A stretch of DNA of 64,000 nt from Nocardia terrae (GTDB taxonomy: Bacteria > Actinomycetota > Actinomycetes > Mycobacteriales > Mycobacteriaceae), in the NCBI RefSeq assembly GCF_009760405.1, contig NZ_WRPP01000012.1:62001-126000 (forward strand). Reading direction: 5' to 3'. The first letter of the stretch is position 1, and the number at the start of each line of letters is the position of its first letter. Below the pieces are notes generated by a model, which worked only from the letters and a program-made list of their open reading frames with translations, was not told where the DNA came from and ran no database searches. This document shows positions 39,416 through 47,471 of the stretch, one piece after another. The translations under genes and the position numbers were made by a program.

Positions 39416-40858
39416 TCAGGTGAGGATCGCGAACAGCACGGCGGCCACCGCGAAGCTGACCACCGACAGCACCGTTTCCAGCACGGTCCAGGTCTGCAGG
39501 GTCTGTTTGACGCTCATGTTGAAGAACTTCGAGATGATCCAGAAGCCGCCGTCGTTGACGTGGCTGAGGATGATCGAACCGGCCGCGATGGACATGGCGA
39601 TCAGGGCCAGTGCCACCTGCGAATAGCCCTGCTCGTGCACCAGCGGCGCGACGATGCCGCCCGTGGTGACGATGGCCACCGTGGCCGAGCCCTGCGCGAT
39701 GCGCAGACCGCAGCTGATCACATAGGCGAGCACGATCACCGGCAGCCCGGCCGCCGCCATGGTGTGGGCCAGGGCGGTGCCGATTCCGGTGGCGGAGATC
39801 ACCTTTCCGAAGAACGCGCCCGCGCCGACCACCAGCAGCAGCATGCCGACCGGGCGCAGCGACTCGGCGGTCACGGCGCTGAGCTCCTGCACCGTGGATC
39901 CGCGCCGGATGCCGAGCACGTAGAAGGCGACGAGCACCGTCAGCAGCAAGGCCACGGCGGGGGTGCCCAGGAACGTCAAGACCTGCAATGGCTTCGAGCC
40001 CTTGGTCAGCAGCTGGCTGCCGAAGGTCGCGCCGAGAATGAGGACCAGCGGGATCGCGATGATCGCGCCGATCAGGCCGACCGAGGGCCGTTTGACCAGC
40101 GTCGCGGTCGCGGCGTCGCCCGCCGGGGTGCCCGGGCCGTCGGCACCGTCGATCTCGGCGCCGACCAGGAAGTCCGCGGGCACCTCGATCTGCACGCGCT
40201 TGCCGATCCAGCTGCCCCACACGATGCCCGCCGCGATGAATCCCGGTATGCCGCAGACGAATCCCATGACGATCAGCCAGCCCAGGCTCACCCCGAGCAG
40301 ACCGCCCAGCGACACCGGGCCCGGGTGCGGGGGCAGGAAGGCATGGGTCATGGACAGGCCCGCGAGCATCGGCAGGGCGTACAGCACCAGCGAGCGTCCG
40401 CCGCGCTTGGCCGCCACATACACCAGCGGCGCGAGCACGAAGATGCCGATGTCGAAGAACACCGGGATACCGAAGATGAGCCCGAGCAGGCCCATGGCGA
40501 CGGGAGCGCCCTTCTCGCCGAACAGGCTCAGCAGCTTGGCGGTCAGCACATCCGCGCCGCCGGAGCGTTCCAGGATCGCGCCGAGCACGGTGCCCAAGCC
40601 GATGATCACGGCGATATGGCCCAGGATCGAGCCGAATCCGGTCTCCAATAGGGAGTCACCGGATTTCAGCGCGGTGCCGACGATCTGGTTGACCGGCAGC
40701 CCGGCGGCCAGCGCCAGCCCGAGCCCGGTGAGCAGCAGGGCGATGAACGGTTCCAGCTTGAACCGGATGATCGCGATCAGCAGTACGGCGATGGCCGCAC
40801 CGCAGAGCAGCAGCAGTCCCGGCGTGCTGGTGCGCAGCCAGTCCACGGTGGTGCTCAT
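39416..40858 (-). CDS. GntP-family sugar-acid permease
   Basis: A 480-residue gluconate:H+ symporter-family protein with 12 or more membrane helices. SGGADVLTAKLLSLFGEKGA, FGIPVFFDIGIFVLAPLVY, MTHAFLPPHPGPV and SIILSHVNDGGFWIISKFFN are family signatures. ATG 40858 follows the aldolase gene by 11 bp, so the two are co-transcribed. GntP proteins carry gluconate and related aldonates. Because its neighbours encode a deacylase, a PLP ammonia-lyase, a KDG kinase and a KDPG aldolase, I infer N-acetyl-D-glucosaminate or D-glucosaminate as substrate. Confidence 0.92.
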   Translation of the reverse strand: MSTTVDWLRTSTPGLLLLCGAAIAVLLIAIIRFKLEPFIALLLTGLGLALAAGLPVNQIVGTALKSGDSLLETGFGSILGHIAVIIGLGTVLGAILERSGGADVLTAKLLSLFGEKGAPVAMGLLGLIFGIPVFFDIGIFVLAPLVYVAAKRGGRSLVLYALPMLAGLSMTHAFLPPHPGPVSLGGLLGVSLGWLIVMGFVCGIPGFIAAGIVWGSWIGKRVQIEVPADFLVGAEIDGADGPGTPAGDAATATLVKRPSVGLIGAIIAIPLVLILGATFGSQLLTKGSKPLQVLTFLGTPAVALLLTVLVAFYVLGIRRGSTVQELSAVTAESLRPVGMLLLVVGAGAFFGKVISATGIGTALAHTMAAAGLPVIVLAYVISCGLRIAQGSATVAIVTTGGIVAPLVHEQGYSQVALALIAMSIAAGSIILSHVNDGGFWIISKFFNMSVKQTLQTWTVLETVLSVVSFAVAAVLFAILT

Positions 40859-40869
40859 GGGGATACCTC

Positions 40870-41511
40870 TCAGTTCAACGCTCGAACGAATGTGGCCGCG
40901 CGCGAGGCGATCTCGGCCCATTCGCCCGCCGCCACGGCGGCGGGTGGTACGACATCGGTTCCGGCGGTGACCGCGACCGCCCCGTGGGCGAGGAAGTCGG
41001 CGGCATTGCCCGCATTGACCCCGCCGGAGGGGATCAGGCGGACGTCGGGAAACGGACCGCGCAGGTCCTTCAAATAGCCCGGCCCCAGCGCCCGGGCGGG
41101 AAAGATCTTCACCGCGGCCGCCCCCAGCTCCATGGCCCGCATCACCTCGGAGGGGGTGAAAGCACCCATGACAACCGGGATCTCGCGCTGCGCGGCCACC
41201 TCGGCGACCTGCTCACTGAGACCCGGAGTAACCAGGAACTGCGCCCCCGCGTCGATGGCGGACTCGGCCTGATCCCGGCTCAACACGGTGCCCGCGCCGA
41301 TCACGGCACGCGCCCCCTTGGAGATCTCACGGATGTACCCCAGGACTCCGGGCGTGGTGAAAGTCAGTTCCACCGCCCGGATTCCGGCCCCGGCGATCGC
41401 ATTCGCCAGTGCCACCGGATCCGGGATCTCCGGCGCCCGCACCACGGTCAGCGCGCGATCGACCAGGATGGCCTCCACGGCGGGCGAATCGCCCTCCACA
41501 GCGCCGCTCAT
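40870..41511 (-). CDS. eda: 2-dehydro-3-deoxy-phosphogluconate (KDPG) aldolase
   Basis: A 213-residue class I aldolase that splits KDPG to pyruvate and glyceraldehyde-3-phosphate (also 4-hydroxy-2-oxoglutarate). Motifs are VELTFTTPG with the general-base Glu, VIGAGTVLSRDQAESAIDAG, FLVTPGLSEQV, and the Schiff-base Lys in AAAVKIFPARALGPGYLKDL followed by IPSGGVNAGN. ATG 41511 has GGAAGGAG upstream. The 153-bp gap to the deacylase gene may hold its own promoter; an inverted repeat CGAAT-3-ATTCG sits there at 41580-41592. It is the last step of the inferred pathway. Confidence 0.93.
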   Translation of the reverse strand: MSGAVEGDSPAVEAILVDRALTVVRAPEIPDPVALANAIAGAGIRAVELTFTTPGVLGYIREISKGARAVIGAGTVLSRDQAESAIDAGAQFLVTPGLSEQVAEVAAQREIPVVMGAFTPSEVMRAMELGAAAVKIFPARALGPGYLKDLRGPFPDVRLIPSGGVNAGNAADFLAHGAVAVTAGTDVVPPAAVAAGEWAEIASRAATFVRALN

Positions 41512-41579
41512 CGAAACTCCTTCCACATAGCTCGCGGCCTCGCGTTCATCGCGCGCCCGCCGCTGGGTCTGCCTGGTGT

Positions 41580-41592
41580 CGAATGAAATTCG
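41580..41592. promoter_or_regulatory. Inverted repeat CGAAT-GAA-ATTCG before the aldolase gene
   Basis: A short perfect inverted repeat in the 153-bp gap between the deacylase stop (41665) and the aldolase start (41511). It could be an operator or nothing; it does not match the TGCAAC-4-GTTGCA palindrome of the divergent promoter at 45134. Confidence 0.25.
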
Positions 41593-41664
41593 GTAGGTAT
41601 CCGCACCAACGGTGGCGCGCGTCGGCTCGTCGGGAACTCGGCTCGCTGCCCGACGCTGCCGCGA

Positions 41665-43281
41665 TCATCGGGTTTCCCCGGCCGCAGCATTCAGGCGCAG
41701 GGCGCGGCCGACGCGAATGCCGGTGGGTTTGCCTGCGTCCAAGGCGAATTCGCCGTTCACGAGGACGTAAGGGATGCCCTGTGCCTGCTGCTTGGGCTCT
41801 TCGAAGGTCGCCGTGTCGATCACGGTGGCCGGGTCGAAGAGCACCAGGTCGGCGGCGTAGCCGGGGCGGATCAGGCCGCGGTCGGACAGGCGGAGGCGGG
41901 CGGCGGGGCGGCCGGTGCAGTGGTGGACGCAGTCCTCGAGGGCGAGGACGCCGAGGTCTCGGGTGTAGTGGCCGAGGTAGCGGGGGAAGGTGCCCCAGGC
42001 GCGGGGGTGGGGGCGGGCGGGGGCGAGCAGGCCGTCGGTGCCGCCCATGTGGCGGTGGTGGCGCATGATGGCGCGCACATTCTCCTCGTGGCCGACGTGT
42101 TGAAGGATGCTGGTGGCCAACTGGTCTCGGGTCAGCAGGTCGAAGAACACCTCGACCGGCGGGCGGGCCTGCGCGGTCGCGATCTCGGCGATCGTGCGGC
42201 CGACGAATTCGTTCAGGTCCGGGTTCGCGACGCCGCTGATCTGGATGGTCTCCCACTCGACGGTCACGCCGTGGCAGCCGTCGGAACCGTTGACATTGAC
42301 GTCTGCCACAATTCGGGCCCGGGCGTCCGGATCGCCGAGGCGTTCCAACGCGGCATCCGGTCCGCCGCTCATGGCCCAGCTGGGCAGCAGCGCCGACAGC
42401 GTGGTGGAGCCGGGCAGATACGGGTAGGTGTCGAGGGTGATGTCGCAGCCCTCGGCCAGAGCCGCGTCGATCATGGCGAGGAATTCCGGTGCGCGGCCGC
42501 GGTTCTCGCCGAAGTTCATGGTGGCGTGGGTGAGATGCAGGGCCACGCCGGTACGGCGGGCGAGCTCGATCATCTCGGCGTAGGCGTCCAGCGCTCCGGC
42601 CCCGTAGGAGCGGGTGTGCGGGGCGTAGAAGCCGCCGAACTCGGCGACCACCTCGCACAGCGACGCGAGTTCCGAAGTGTCGGCGTACATTCCGGGCGTG
42701 TAGGTGAGCCCGCTGGACATGCCGACCGCGCCCTCGGACAGGGCCTGTCGCAGGATCAGGCGCATGCGGTGGATTTCGTCCGCGGTGGCGGCACGCTTCT
42801 CGGTGCCCACCACCATCAGGCGCAGGGTGCCCTGCGGCACCAGATACGCGGCGTTCGGGGTGATCCCGGACCGGTCCAGCCGGTCCAGGTACTCCCCCAC
42901 CGTGCGCCAGTCGAAGTCGAGATCGGCGGGATTGCCGTTCCACCCGGCGATCTGGCGGCGCACGATGGCCAGCGCGGCATCGTCGACGGGCGCGTAGGAC
43001 AGCCCGTCCTGACCGATCACCTCGGTGGTGATGCCCTGGCTCAGCTTGGGAAAGTGCCCCGGATGGGTGAGCAGATGCAGATCGGAATGCGCATGCATAT
43101 CGATGAATCCCGGTGCCAGCACCAGGTTCTCACCCTCGTCGAGGATCCGGTCGGCTCCCGCGACGGTGCCGGGCGCGGCGATCTCCGCGATGCGCCCGCC
43201 GTCGACCACCACATCCGCCCGGTACCGCTCCCCACCGGTCCCGTCGATGACGTCGATGTTCCGAATCAGTAAGTCGGCCAT
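41665..43281 (-). CDS. N-acyl-D-amino-acid deacylase-family amidohydrolase
   Basis: A 538-residue metal-dependent amidohydrolase of the D-aminoacylase family. LVLAPGFIDMHAHSDLHLLT carries the HxH metal site, GMSSGLTYTPGMYAD is typical of D-aminoacylases, and LHLTHATMNFGENR, GCDITLDTYPYLPGSTT and the late HPRAWGTFPRYL match. ATG 43281 opens MADLLIRNIDVIDGTGG. It lies 10 bp after the PLP-enzyme gene. Members remove acyl groups from N-acyl-D-amino acids; D-glucosaminate has the D-amino-acid configuration at C2, so here I infer deacetylation of N-acetyl-D-glucosaminate. Confidence 0.9.
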   Translation of the reverse strand: MADLLIRNIDVIDGTGGERYRADVVVDGGRIAEIAAPGTVAGADRILDEGENLVLAPGFIDMHAHSDLHLLTHPGHFPKLSQGITTEVIGQDGLSYAPVDDAALAIVRRQIAGWNGNPADLDFDWRTVGEYLDRLDRSGITPNAAYLVPQGTLRLMVVGTEKRAATADEIHRMRLILRQALSEGAVGMSSGLTYTPGMYADTSELASLCEVVAEFGGFYAPHTRSYGAGALDAYAEMIELARRTGVALHLTHATMNFGENRGRAPEFLAMIDAALAEGCDITLDTYPYLPGSTTLSALLPSWAMSGGPDAALERLGDPDARARIVADVNVNGSDGCHGVTVEWETIQISGVANPDLNEFVGRTIAEIATAQARPPVEVFFDLLTRDQLATSILQHVGHEENVRAIMRHHRHMGGTDGLLAPARPHPRAWGTFPRYLGHYTRDLGVLALEDCVHHCTGRPAARLRLSDRGLIRPGYAADLVLFDPATVIDTATFEEPKQQAQGIPYVLVNGEFALDAGKPTGIRVGRALRLNAAAGETR

Positions 43282-43291
43282 GACATCCCGA

Positions 43292-45070
43292 TCAGAAGTA
43301 GGTCGGCAGGAAGCCGACGACCAGCGGCCGCTCGGCCTCGGCGTCATCGATCACCGGAATCAGCCGCCACTTGTCGAACGCGGTACACGGATGCGAAAGA
43401 CCGAGCCGCACAACACTTCCCACCGGAATATCGGTATCCGACCCACCGGGCAACCGCAGGAAGGTGTGCTGATCGTTCAACGCCGATACCCGCGCCCCCT
43501 CCGGCAACGGCATGCTTGCCGGTCCCGCCATCCGCTGCGGGACCGGCAACCCCTCATCGAACGGCAGATCCCGCTTACCCGCATCGAGCAGCGCGAGCTC
43601 CACCTCCGGGCGGGACACACACCGTGCCCATCCGTGCATGGCCGACCGCAACGGATGCTCCGAGCGCCCGGCGGCCAGCGGCGAAATCCCCGAATAGAAC
43701 CCGTCGTCGTGCACCAGGTAAGCCCCGGACCGCAACACCACCGCAGTCGGAACCCCGTGCGCGCCACCCTCATCGGCCAGCCCCGCCAACCGCTCGACCA
43801 CCAGATCCGGATACGCCGATCCCCCGGCCGTCACGATCGCCGCTCGACCACCGCACGCGCGTCCGGCGTCGGACGCACCGACAGCGGCGTCGGCCCTGGA
43901 GGCGCCGGGACCACCCGTCAGTCCAGCATTTTCGCCGCCGGGATCCACAGCGTCCGAGTCGATTCCGGCCGATCCCGCACCGGAATGACGGCGCGCGGTG
44001 CCGCCCGGCGCTCCGGGAGTACCCCCACCGGCTGCTCCGACCGCAGCCTCCCGCAACCCGGCGGCACGCGTCTCCGCGCGCGCACCGATCGCGCTCTCGC
44101 GCAACCCGTTCGCGGCGCTGCCCGGGGCGGCTTCCTCCGCGGATCCAGCAGTCTTGCCCATACCGGTGGAGGACCCGCCCATCGGCCCGGCATGCTCGTG
44201 GCCGGGATACGCAGCGACCTGGTCGCTTCCGGCCGACAACGTGCCGGGATGACGGGGCGAGGTGTGGTCGGCAGCAACGCCGGGGCCGCCGATGAATTCG
44301 TCGTAGCGTCCGGCCGCCGCGAGTTCCTGGTGCAGGATGGCGATCTCGTCCAGGTAGTGCCGCACGGCGGCGAGACCTTCGGGGGTGCGGTCGTGGGCGA
44401 GGGCGCCTTCGTAGCCGCCGACTCCGGCCAGGCGCAGGCGCGAGGACTTGTGGACCGCGTCGGCTACCTCGTGGGCGGCGGCGAGGCCGCGGGCGCCGGT
44501 ACGGCCGTGTGGGCCACCGAGTTCGACGATGACGTTCAGCTTCACGTGCACCGGCGCGGACTCGAGGTGGCGTTCCATTTCGCGGACCGAGTCGACGCCG
44601 TCGACCCAGCTGTAGAGCTCGAAGTTCGGGTCGCGCTCGATTTCGGCTGCGGCCCAACGCAATGCGACCGGGTCCAGGAGAGCGTTGGCCAGCAGGATGC
44701 GGCCGAGGCCGAGGGCGCGGCCGATCTGGACCTGCCAGCCGGTGGCGAGGGTGATGGCCCAGGCTCCGGCGTCGAGCTGCTCTTTCCAGAGCTGCGGGGA
44801 CATGGAGGTCTTGCCGTGCGGGGCGAGGCGGACGCCGGCGGCGCGGGCCCAGTCGGCCATGACCGCGCGGTTCGCGTCGAGCGCGGAGCGGTCCATGGTG
44901 AGGATCGGGGTCTGCAACTCGTCCAGGTGCGGGGCCGTGGCCAGGTACTCGCGCACGGTCAGCCCCCAGGCGGCGGGTGGCAGCGACTTGTGTTGCGGGC
45001 CCAGGACGGTGTCACCGCATGCGGCGACCGTGTCGCTCAGCGTTGCGACGACTCCTTTGTCGACGGCCAC
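43292..45070 (-). CDS. DSD/D-threonine-aldolase-type PLP enzyme, probable D-glucosaminate or D-amino acid ammonia-lyase, with large insertion
   Basis: A 592-residue fold type III PLP enzyme (alanine racemase N-terminal-like barrel plus DSD-like C-terminal domain). The PLP-lysine region is VRLAPHGKTSMSPQLWKEQL; VIVTAGG-like residues (AAIVTAGGSAYPDLV) and FLRLPGG before the metal-binding HPCTAFDKW also fit. GTG 45070 has AAGGAG four bases upstream. Homologues are about 420-430 residues; the excess is a Gly/Ala/Ser-rich stretch at about residues 290-435 that contains two REP-like DNA repeats. The family deaminates D-serine, D-threonine and, in Pseudomonas, D-glucosaminate to 2-keto-3-deoxygluconate, which fits the adjacent KDG kinase and KDPG aldolase. 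Confidence 0.82.
   Translation of the reverse strand: MAVDKGVVATLSDTVAACGDTVLGPQHKSLPPAAWGLTVREYLATAPHLDELQTPILTMDRSALDANRAVMADWARAAGVRLAPHGKTSMSPQLWKEQLDAGAWAITLATGWQVQIGRALGLGRILLANALLDPVALRWAAAEIERDPNFELYSWVDGVDSVREMERHLESAPVHVKLNVIVELGGPHGRTGARGLAAAHEVADAVHKSSRLRLAGVGGYEGALAHDRTPEGLAAVRHYLDEIAILHQELAAAGRYDEFIGGPGVAADHTSPRHPGTLSAGSDQVAAYPGHEHAGPMGGSSTGMGKTAGSAEEAAPGSAANGLRESAIGARAETRAAGLREAAVGAAGGGTPGAPGGTARRHSGAGSAGIDSDAVDPGGENAGLTGGPGASRADAAVGASDAGRACGGRAAIVTAGGSAYPDLVVERLAGLADEGGAHGVPTAVVLRSGAYLVHDDGFYSGISPLAAGRSEHPLRSAMHGWARCVSRPEVELALLDAGKRDLPFDEGLPVPQRMAGPASMPLPEGARVSALNDQHTFLRLPGGSDTDIPVGSVVRLGLSHPCTAFDKWRLIPVIDDAEAERPLVVGFLPTYF
43916..43989 (-). repeat. REP-like palindromic element A inside the PLP-enzyme gene
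   Basis: On the coding strand: cgtcattccggtgcggg, then gccggaatcgactcgg, gatcccggcgg and ctgactg-like end, with CCGG-cored inverted half-sites. It repeats the layout of element B and of the conservon-kinase element (9108-9202). It is read in frame without a stop. Confidence 0.6.
44181..44255 (-). repeat. REP-like palindromic element B inside the PLP-enzyme gene
   Basis: On the coding strand: cgtcatcccggcacgttg, gccggaagcgacc, tatcccggcc and gcatgccgggccgatggg. Same order of half-sites, same orientation and nearly the same length as element A, 192 bp away. Together with the Ala/Gly-rich sequence between them it accounts for most of the insertion in the enzyme. Confidence 0.6.
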
Positions 45071-45133
45071 GACGCTCCTTCCGGTCGAAGCAACCTCGCA
45101 TCGCCCGTGAGAGCGATACTGCATTGCATAATT

Positions 45134-45181
45134 TGCAACGCTTGTTGCACATCGTGTTTCTGGTGGTTAGTCTGCACGTAA
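45134..45181 (+). promoter_or_regulatory. Divergent promoter with TGCAAC-4-GTTGCA operator
   Basis: A perfect palindrome TGCAAC-gctt-GTTGCA (45134-45149) overlaps a -35 TTGCAC (45145-45150), which is 17 bp from a -10 TAGTCT (45168-45173). Transcription would begin near 45181. A further ttgcat lies just upstream (45124-45129). It sits between the PLP-enzyme gene (start 45070) and the KDG-kinase gene (start 45217) and is the likely site for the IclR regulator encoded at 46248-47003. Confidence 0.7.
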
Positions 45182-45216
45182 TGTCCGAAAGCCGCAACCA
45201 TTCGAAGGAGATTGGT

Positions 45217-46251
45217 GTGATCCAGCCGACCACCCGGGCTGTCACCGTCGGCGAGGGGCTCGCGGTGCTCATCGCGGCGCCCGGACCGCTCGAGGACTCC
45301 CCGGTGTTCGACCGCGGCGCGGGTGGAGCCGAGGCGAATGTCGCCTGCGTGCTGAGCCAGCTGGGTGTGCCGACCGGATGGATGTCGCGGGTCGGGGACG
45401 ACGGCTTCGGCCGGTATCTGGTCCGCCACCTCACCGAGCGCGGCGTGGACACCTCCGCCGTCACGGTCGACGCCACGCGCCCGACCGGGGTGTACGTGAA
45501 GGAACGTGGCAGCGGTTCGGACCGGCCCACCGACCTGGCCGCCGGAGCCAGCCGAATGCTGTACTACCGCACCGGTTCCGCCGCGAGCGCACTGTCCCCG
45601 GCGGATCTGACCACTGCGGCCGACCTGCTCGACCAGGCCGAACTCATCCACTTCACCGGCATCACCACCGCGCTCTCGACCTCGGCGACCGAGCTCACCG
45701 ACGCCCTCGTCGCCCTCCCCCGGCGCGGCCGGCTGATCAGCTTCGATCTCAACTACCGCCCCGCCCTGTGGGCGCGCCGCACCGAATCCGCCGCCGACAT
45801 CCTGGCCCGCCACATCGGCGGCAGCGACGTGGTGTTCCTCGGCGCGGACGAGGCCGAGGAGGTGTTCGGCATCGGCGACGCCGACCGGCTGCGCACCGCG
45901 TTCCCGCAGCCGAGGCATCTGATCGTGAAGAACGACAAGCACTCCGTCACCGGATTCCTGGGCGCGGACCGCCTCGAGGTCCCGGCCCTCACCCTCGAGG
46001 TCACCGAACGCATCGGCGCGGGAGACGCTTTCGCGGGCGGCTACCTCGCGGCCCTGCTGCAGGGCCGTCCGCACGAGCAGCTGCTGCGCTTCGGGCATCT
46101 GTGCGCCGCGGCCGCGCTCACCGGCACCGGCGACATCGCCGAACTGCCTCCGCTCCCGCTCCTCGAATCCCTCGCCGCCGCAACCCCGTCCGAATGGGCT
46201 GCCACGCAGTACCGCCCCGGTTCGTTCGTACCCGAGAATGTTGCCTCATGA
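45217..46251 (+). CDS. PfkB-family 2-keto-3-deoxygluconate kinase
   Basis: A 344-residue ribokinase-fold kinase. FDRGAGGAEANVACVLSQLG is the sugar-binding GG region near the N-terminus, ISFDLNYRPALW is typical of KDG kinases, and VTERIGAGDAFAGGYLAALL is the PfkB C-terminal signature with the catalytic Asp. GTG 45217 has AAGGAG six bases upstream; ATG 45181, in frame and at the predicted transcript start, is an alternative adding 12 residues. Its stop overlaps the IclR start. I infer phosphorylation of KDG to KDPG, linking the ammonia-lyase to the aldolase across the divergent promoter. Confidence 0.88.
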   Translation: MIQPTTRAVTVGEGLAVLIAAPGPLEDSPVFDRGAGGAEANVACVLSQLGVPTGWMSRVGDDGFGRYLVRHLTERGVDTSAVTVDATRPTGVYVKERGSGSDRPTDLAAGASRMLYYRTGSAASALSPADLTTAADLLDQAELIHFTGITTALSTSATELTDALVALPRRGRLISFDLNYRPALWARRTESAADILARHIGGSDVVFLGADEAEEVFGIGDADRLRTAFPQPRHLIVKNDKHSVTGFLGADRLEVPALTLEVTERIGAGDAFAGGYLAALLQGRPHEQLLRFGHLCAAAALTGTGDIAELPPLPLLESLAAATPSEWAATQYRPGSFVPENVAS

Positions 46252-47003
46252 GCCAGAGCCTCCAACGCGCCCTCACCCTCCTGGTCGAACTCGGCGAAGA
46301 GCCGAAGTCGCTGGACCAGTTGGCGACTCGACTCGGCGTGCACAAGTCCACGGTGCTGCGGCTGCTGCAGACCATGGAGGCGGACCGCTTCGTCACCCAT
46401 GACAGCGAGCACCGGTACCGGCTGGGCACCAGGCTCTTCGAACTGGCCAACCGGTCCCTCGAGGGCCGCGACGTGCGCACGGTGGCCCGCCCGCACCTGG
46501 CGGCGCTGAACGCCGACACCGGGCAGACCGTGCACCTGGCCACCTACGAATCCGGCGAGGCCGTCTACATCGACAAGCTCGACGCCACCCACAGCGTGCG
46601 CATGTACTCGCGCATCGGCCGCCCGGCCGCGCTGCACTGCACTGCCGTCGGCAAGGTGCTGGTGGCCGCGCTGCCCCGCACGCAGTGGCCCGCCATCGCG
46701 GCGGGCATCGAATACCGCCCCTACACCGACCGCACCATCCGCACTCCGGAGCAATACCTCGCGGAACTCGAACTCGTTGCGGCCCAAGGCTTCGCCGAGG
46801 ACCACGAGGAGCATGAGAGCTTCATCAACTGCGTGGCCGTCCCGATCCACGACGGCACCGGCGCGACCGTCGCCGCGCTGTCGGTGTCGGTGCCGGACAT
46901 GCTGCTCGATCACGACCAGGTCCTCGGACTGCTGCCGCAAGTGCGCGGCACCGCCGAGGCCATCTCCACCGAGCTCGGCTGGAGCCCGAGCCCCGACCAG
47001 TGA
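46248..47003 (+). CDS. IclR-family transcriptional regulator
   Basis: A 251-residue regulator. The winged HTH is KSLDQLATRLGVHKSTVLRL then LQTMEADRFVTH. The C-terminal effector domain has HLATYESGEAVYIDKLD, RPAALHCTAVGKVLVAALP and FAEDHEEHESFINCVAVPI with the conserved Cys. ATG 46248 overlaps the kinase stop. IclR/KdgR proteins often respond to KDG or related keto acids, so a pathway intermediate is the probable ligand, acting at the palindrome in the divergent promoter. Confidence 0.92.
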   Translation: MSQSLQRALTLLVELGEEPKSLDQLATRLGVHKSTVLRLLQTMEADRFVTHDSEHRYRLGTRLFELANRSLEGRDVRTVARPHLAALNADTGQTVHLATYESGEAVYIDKLDATHSVRMYSRIGRPAALHCTAVGKVLVAALPRTQWPAIAAGIEYRPYTDRTIRTPEQYLAELELVAAQGFAEDHEEHESFINCVAVPIHDGTGATVAALSVSVPDMLLDHDQVLGLLPQVRGTAEAISTELGWSPSPDQ

Positions 47004-47013
47004 AAGGCCGACC

Positions 47014-47418
47014 ATGAGCCAGAAGATCGCCATCCGCACCGAGAACGCCCCCGCCCCCGCGCACACCTTCTCCCAGGGTGTGCGCAAGGGCCCGTTCCTG
47101 CAGGTCTCCGGTCAGGGGCCCGTCGACCCGAAGACCAATGAGTACCTGTACCCGGGTGATGTTGCGGCGCAGACGATCCGGACTCTGGAGAACGTGAAGG
47201 CGATCGTCGAGGCGGGCGGCGCGAGCTTCGACGACGTGGTGATGCTGCGCGTCTACCTCACCAAGCGCGAGGACTTCGCCATCATGAACGAGGCTTACGG
47301 CAAGTTCGTCAACGAGCACACCACCGGCGAGGTACTCCCCAGCCGCACAACCGTTTTCACCGGCCTCCCGCGCGAGGAGATGCTCGTCGAGATCGACGGC
47401 ATCGCCGTCGTCGAGTAG
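47014..47418 (+). CDS. ridA: RidA-family enamine/imine deaminase
   Basis: A 134-residue YjgF/YER057c/UK114 protein. RidA hydrolyses reactive 2-aminoacrylate-type enamines released by PLP dehydratases. The signature region DVVMLRVYLTKREDFAIMNE and the substrate-binding Arg in VLPSRTTVFTGLPREEMLVE are present. ATG 47014 has GAAAGG upstream, 10 bp after the IclR gene. Its presence in an operon with a DSD-type PLP ammonia-lyase makes biochemical sense. A long terminator hairpin follows. Confidence 0.93.
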   Translation: MSQKIAIRTENAPAPAHTFSQGVRKGPFLQVSGQGPVDPKTNEYLYPGDVAAQTIRTLENVKAIVEAGGASFDDVVMLRVYLTKREDFAIMNEAYGKFVNEHTTGEVLPSRTTVFTGLPREEMLVEIDGIAVVE

Positions 47419-47433
47419 GGCCCGTCTCGAATG

Positions 47434-47471
47434 AGTGGAGGGGTGGCACCGCACGGTGCTACCCCTCCACT
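47434..47471. terminator. Long bidirectional terminator hairpin
   Basis: Arms AGTGGAGGGGTGGCACC (47434-47450) and GGTGCTACCCCTCCACT (47455-47471) pair over all 17 positions with one G-U pair and a four-base loop. It ends the KDG-kinase/IclR/RidA operon and also contains the stop codon of the opposing sigma-factor gene (47459). Confidence 0.85.

Noticed and set aside
41871-43272. Long plus-strand frames across the deacylase gene.
   Set aside because: Codon pattern mirrors the minus-strand gene and the D-aminoacylase motifs are on the minus strand.
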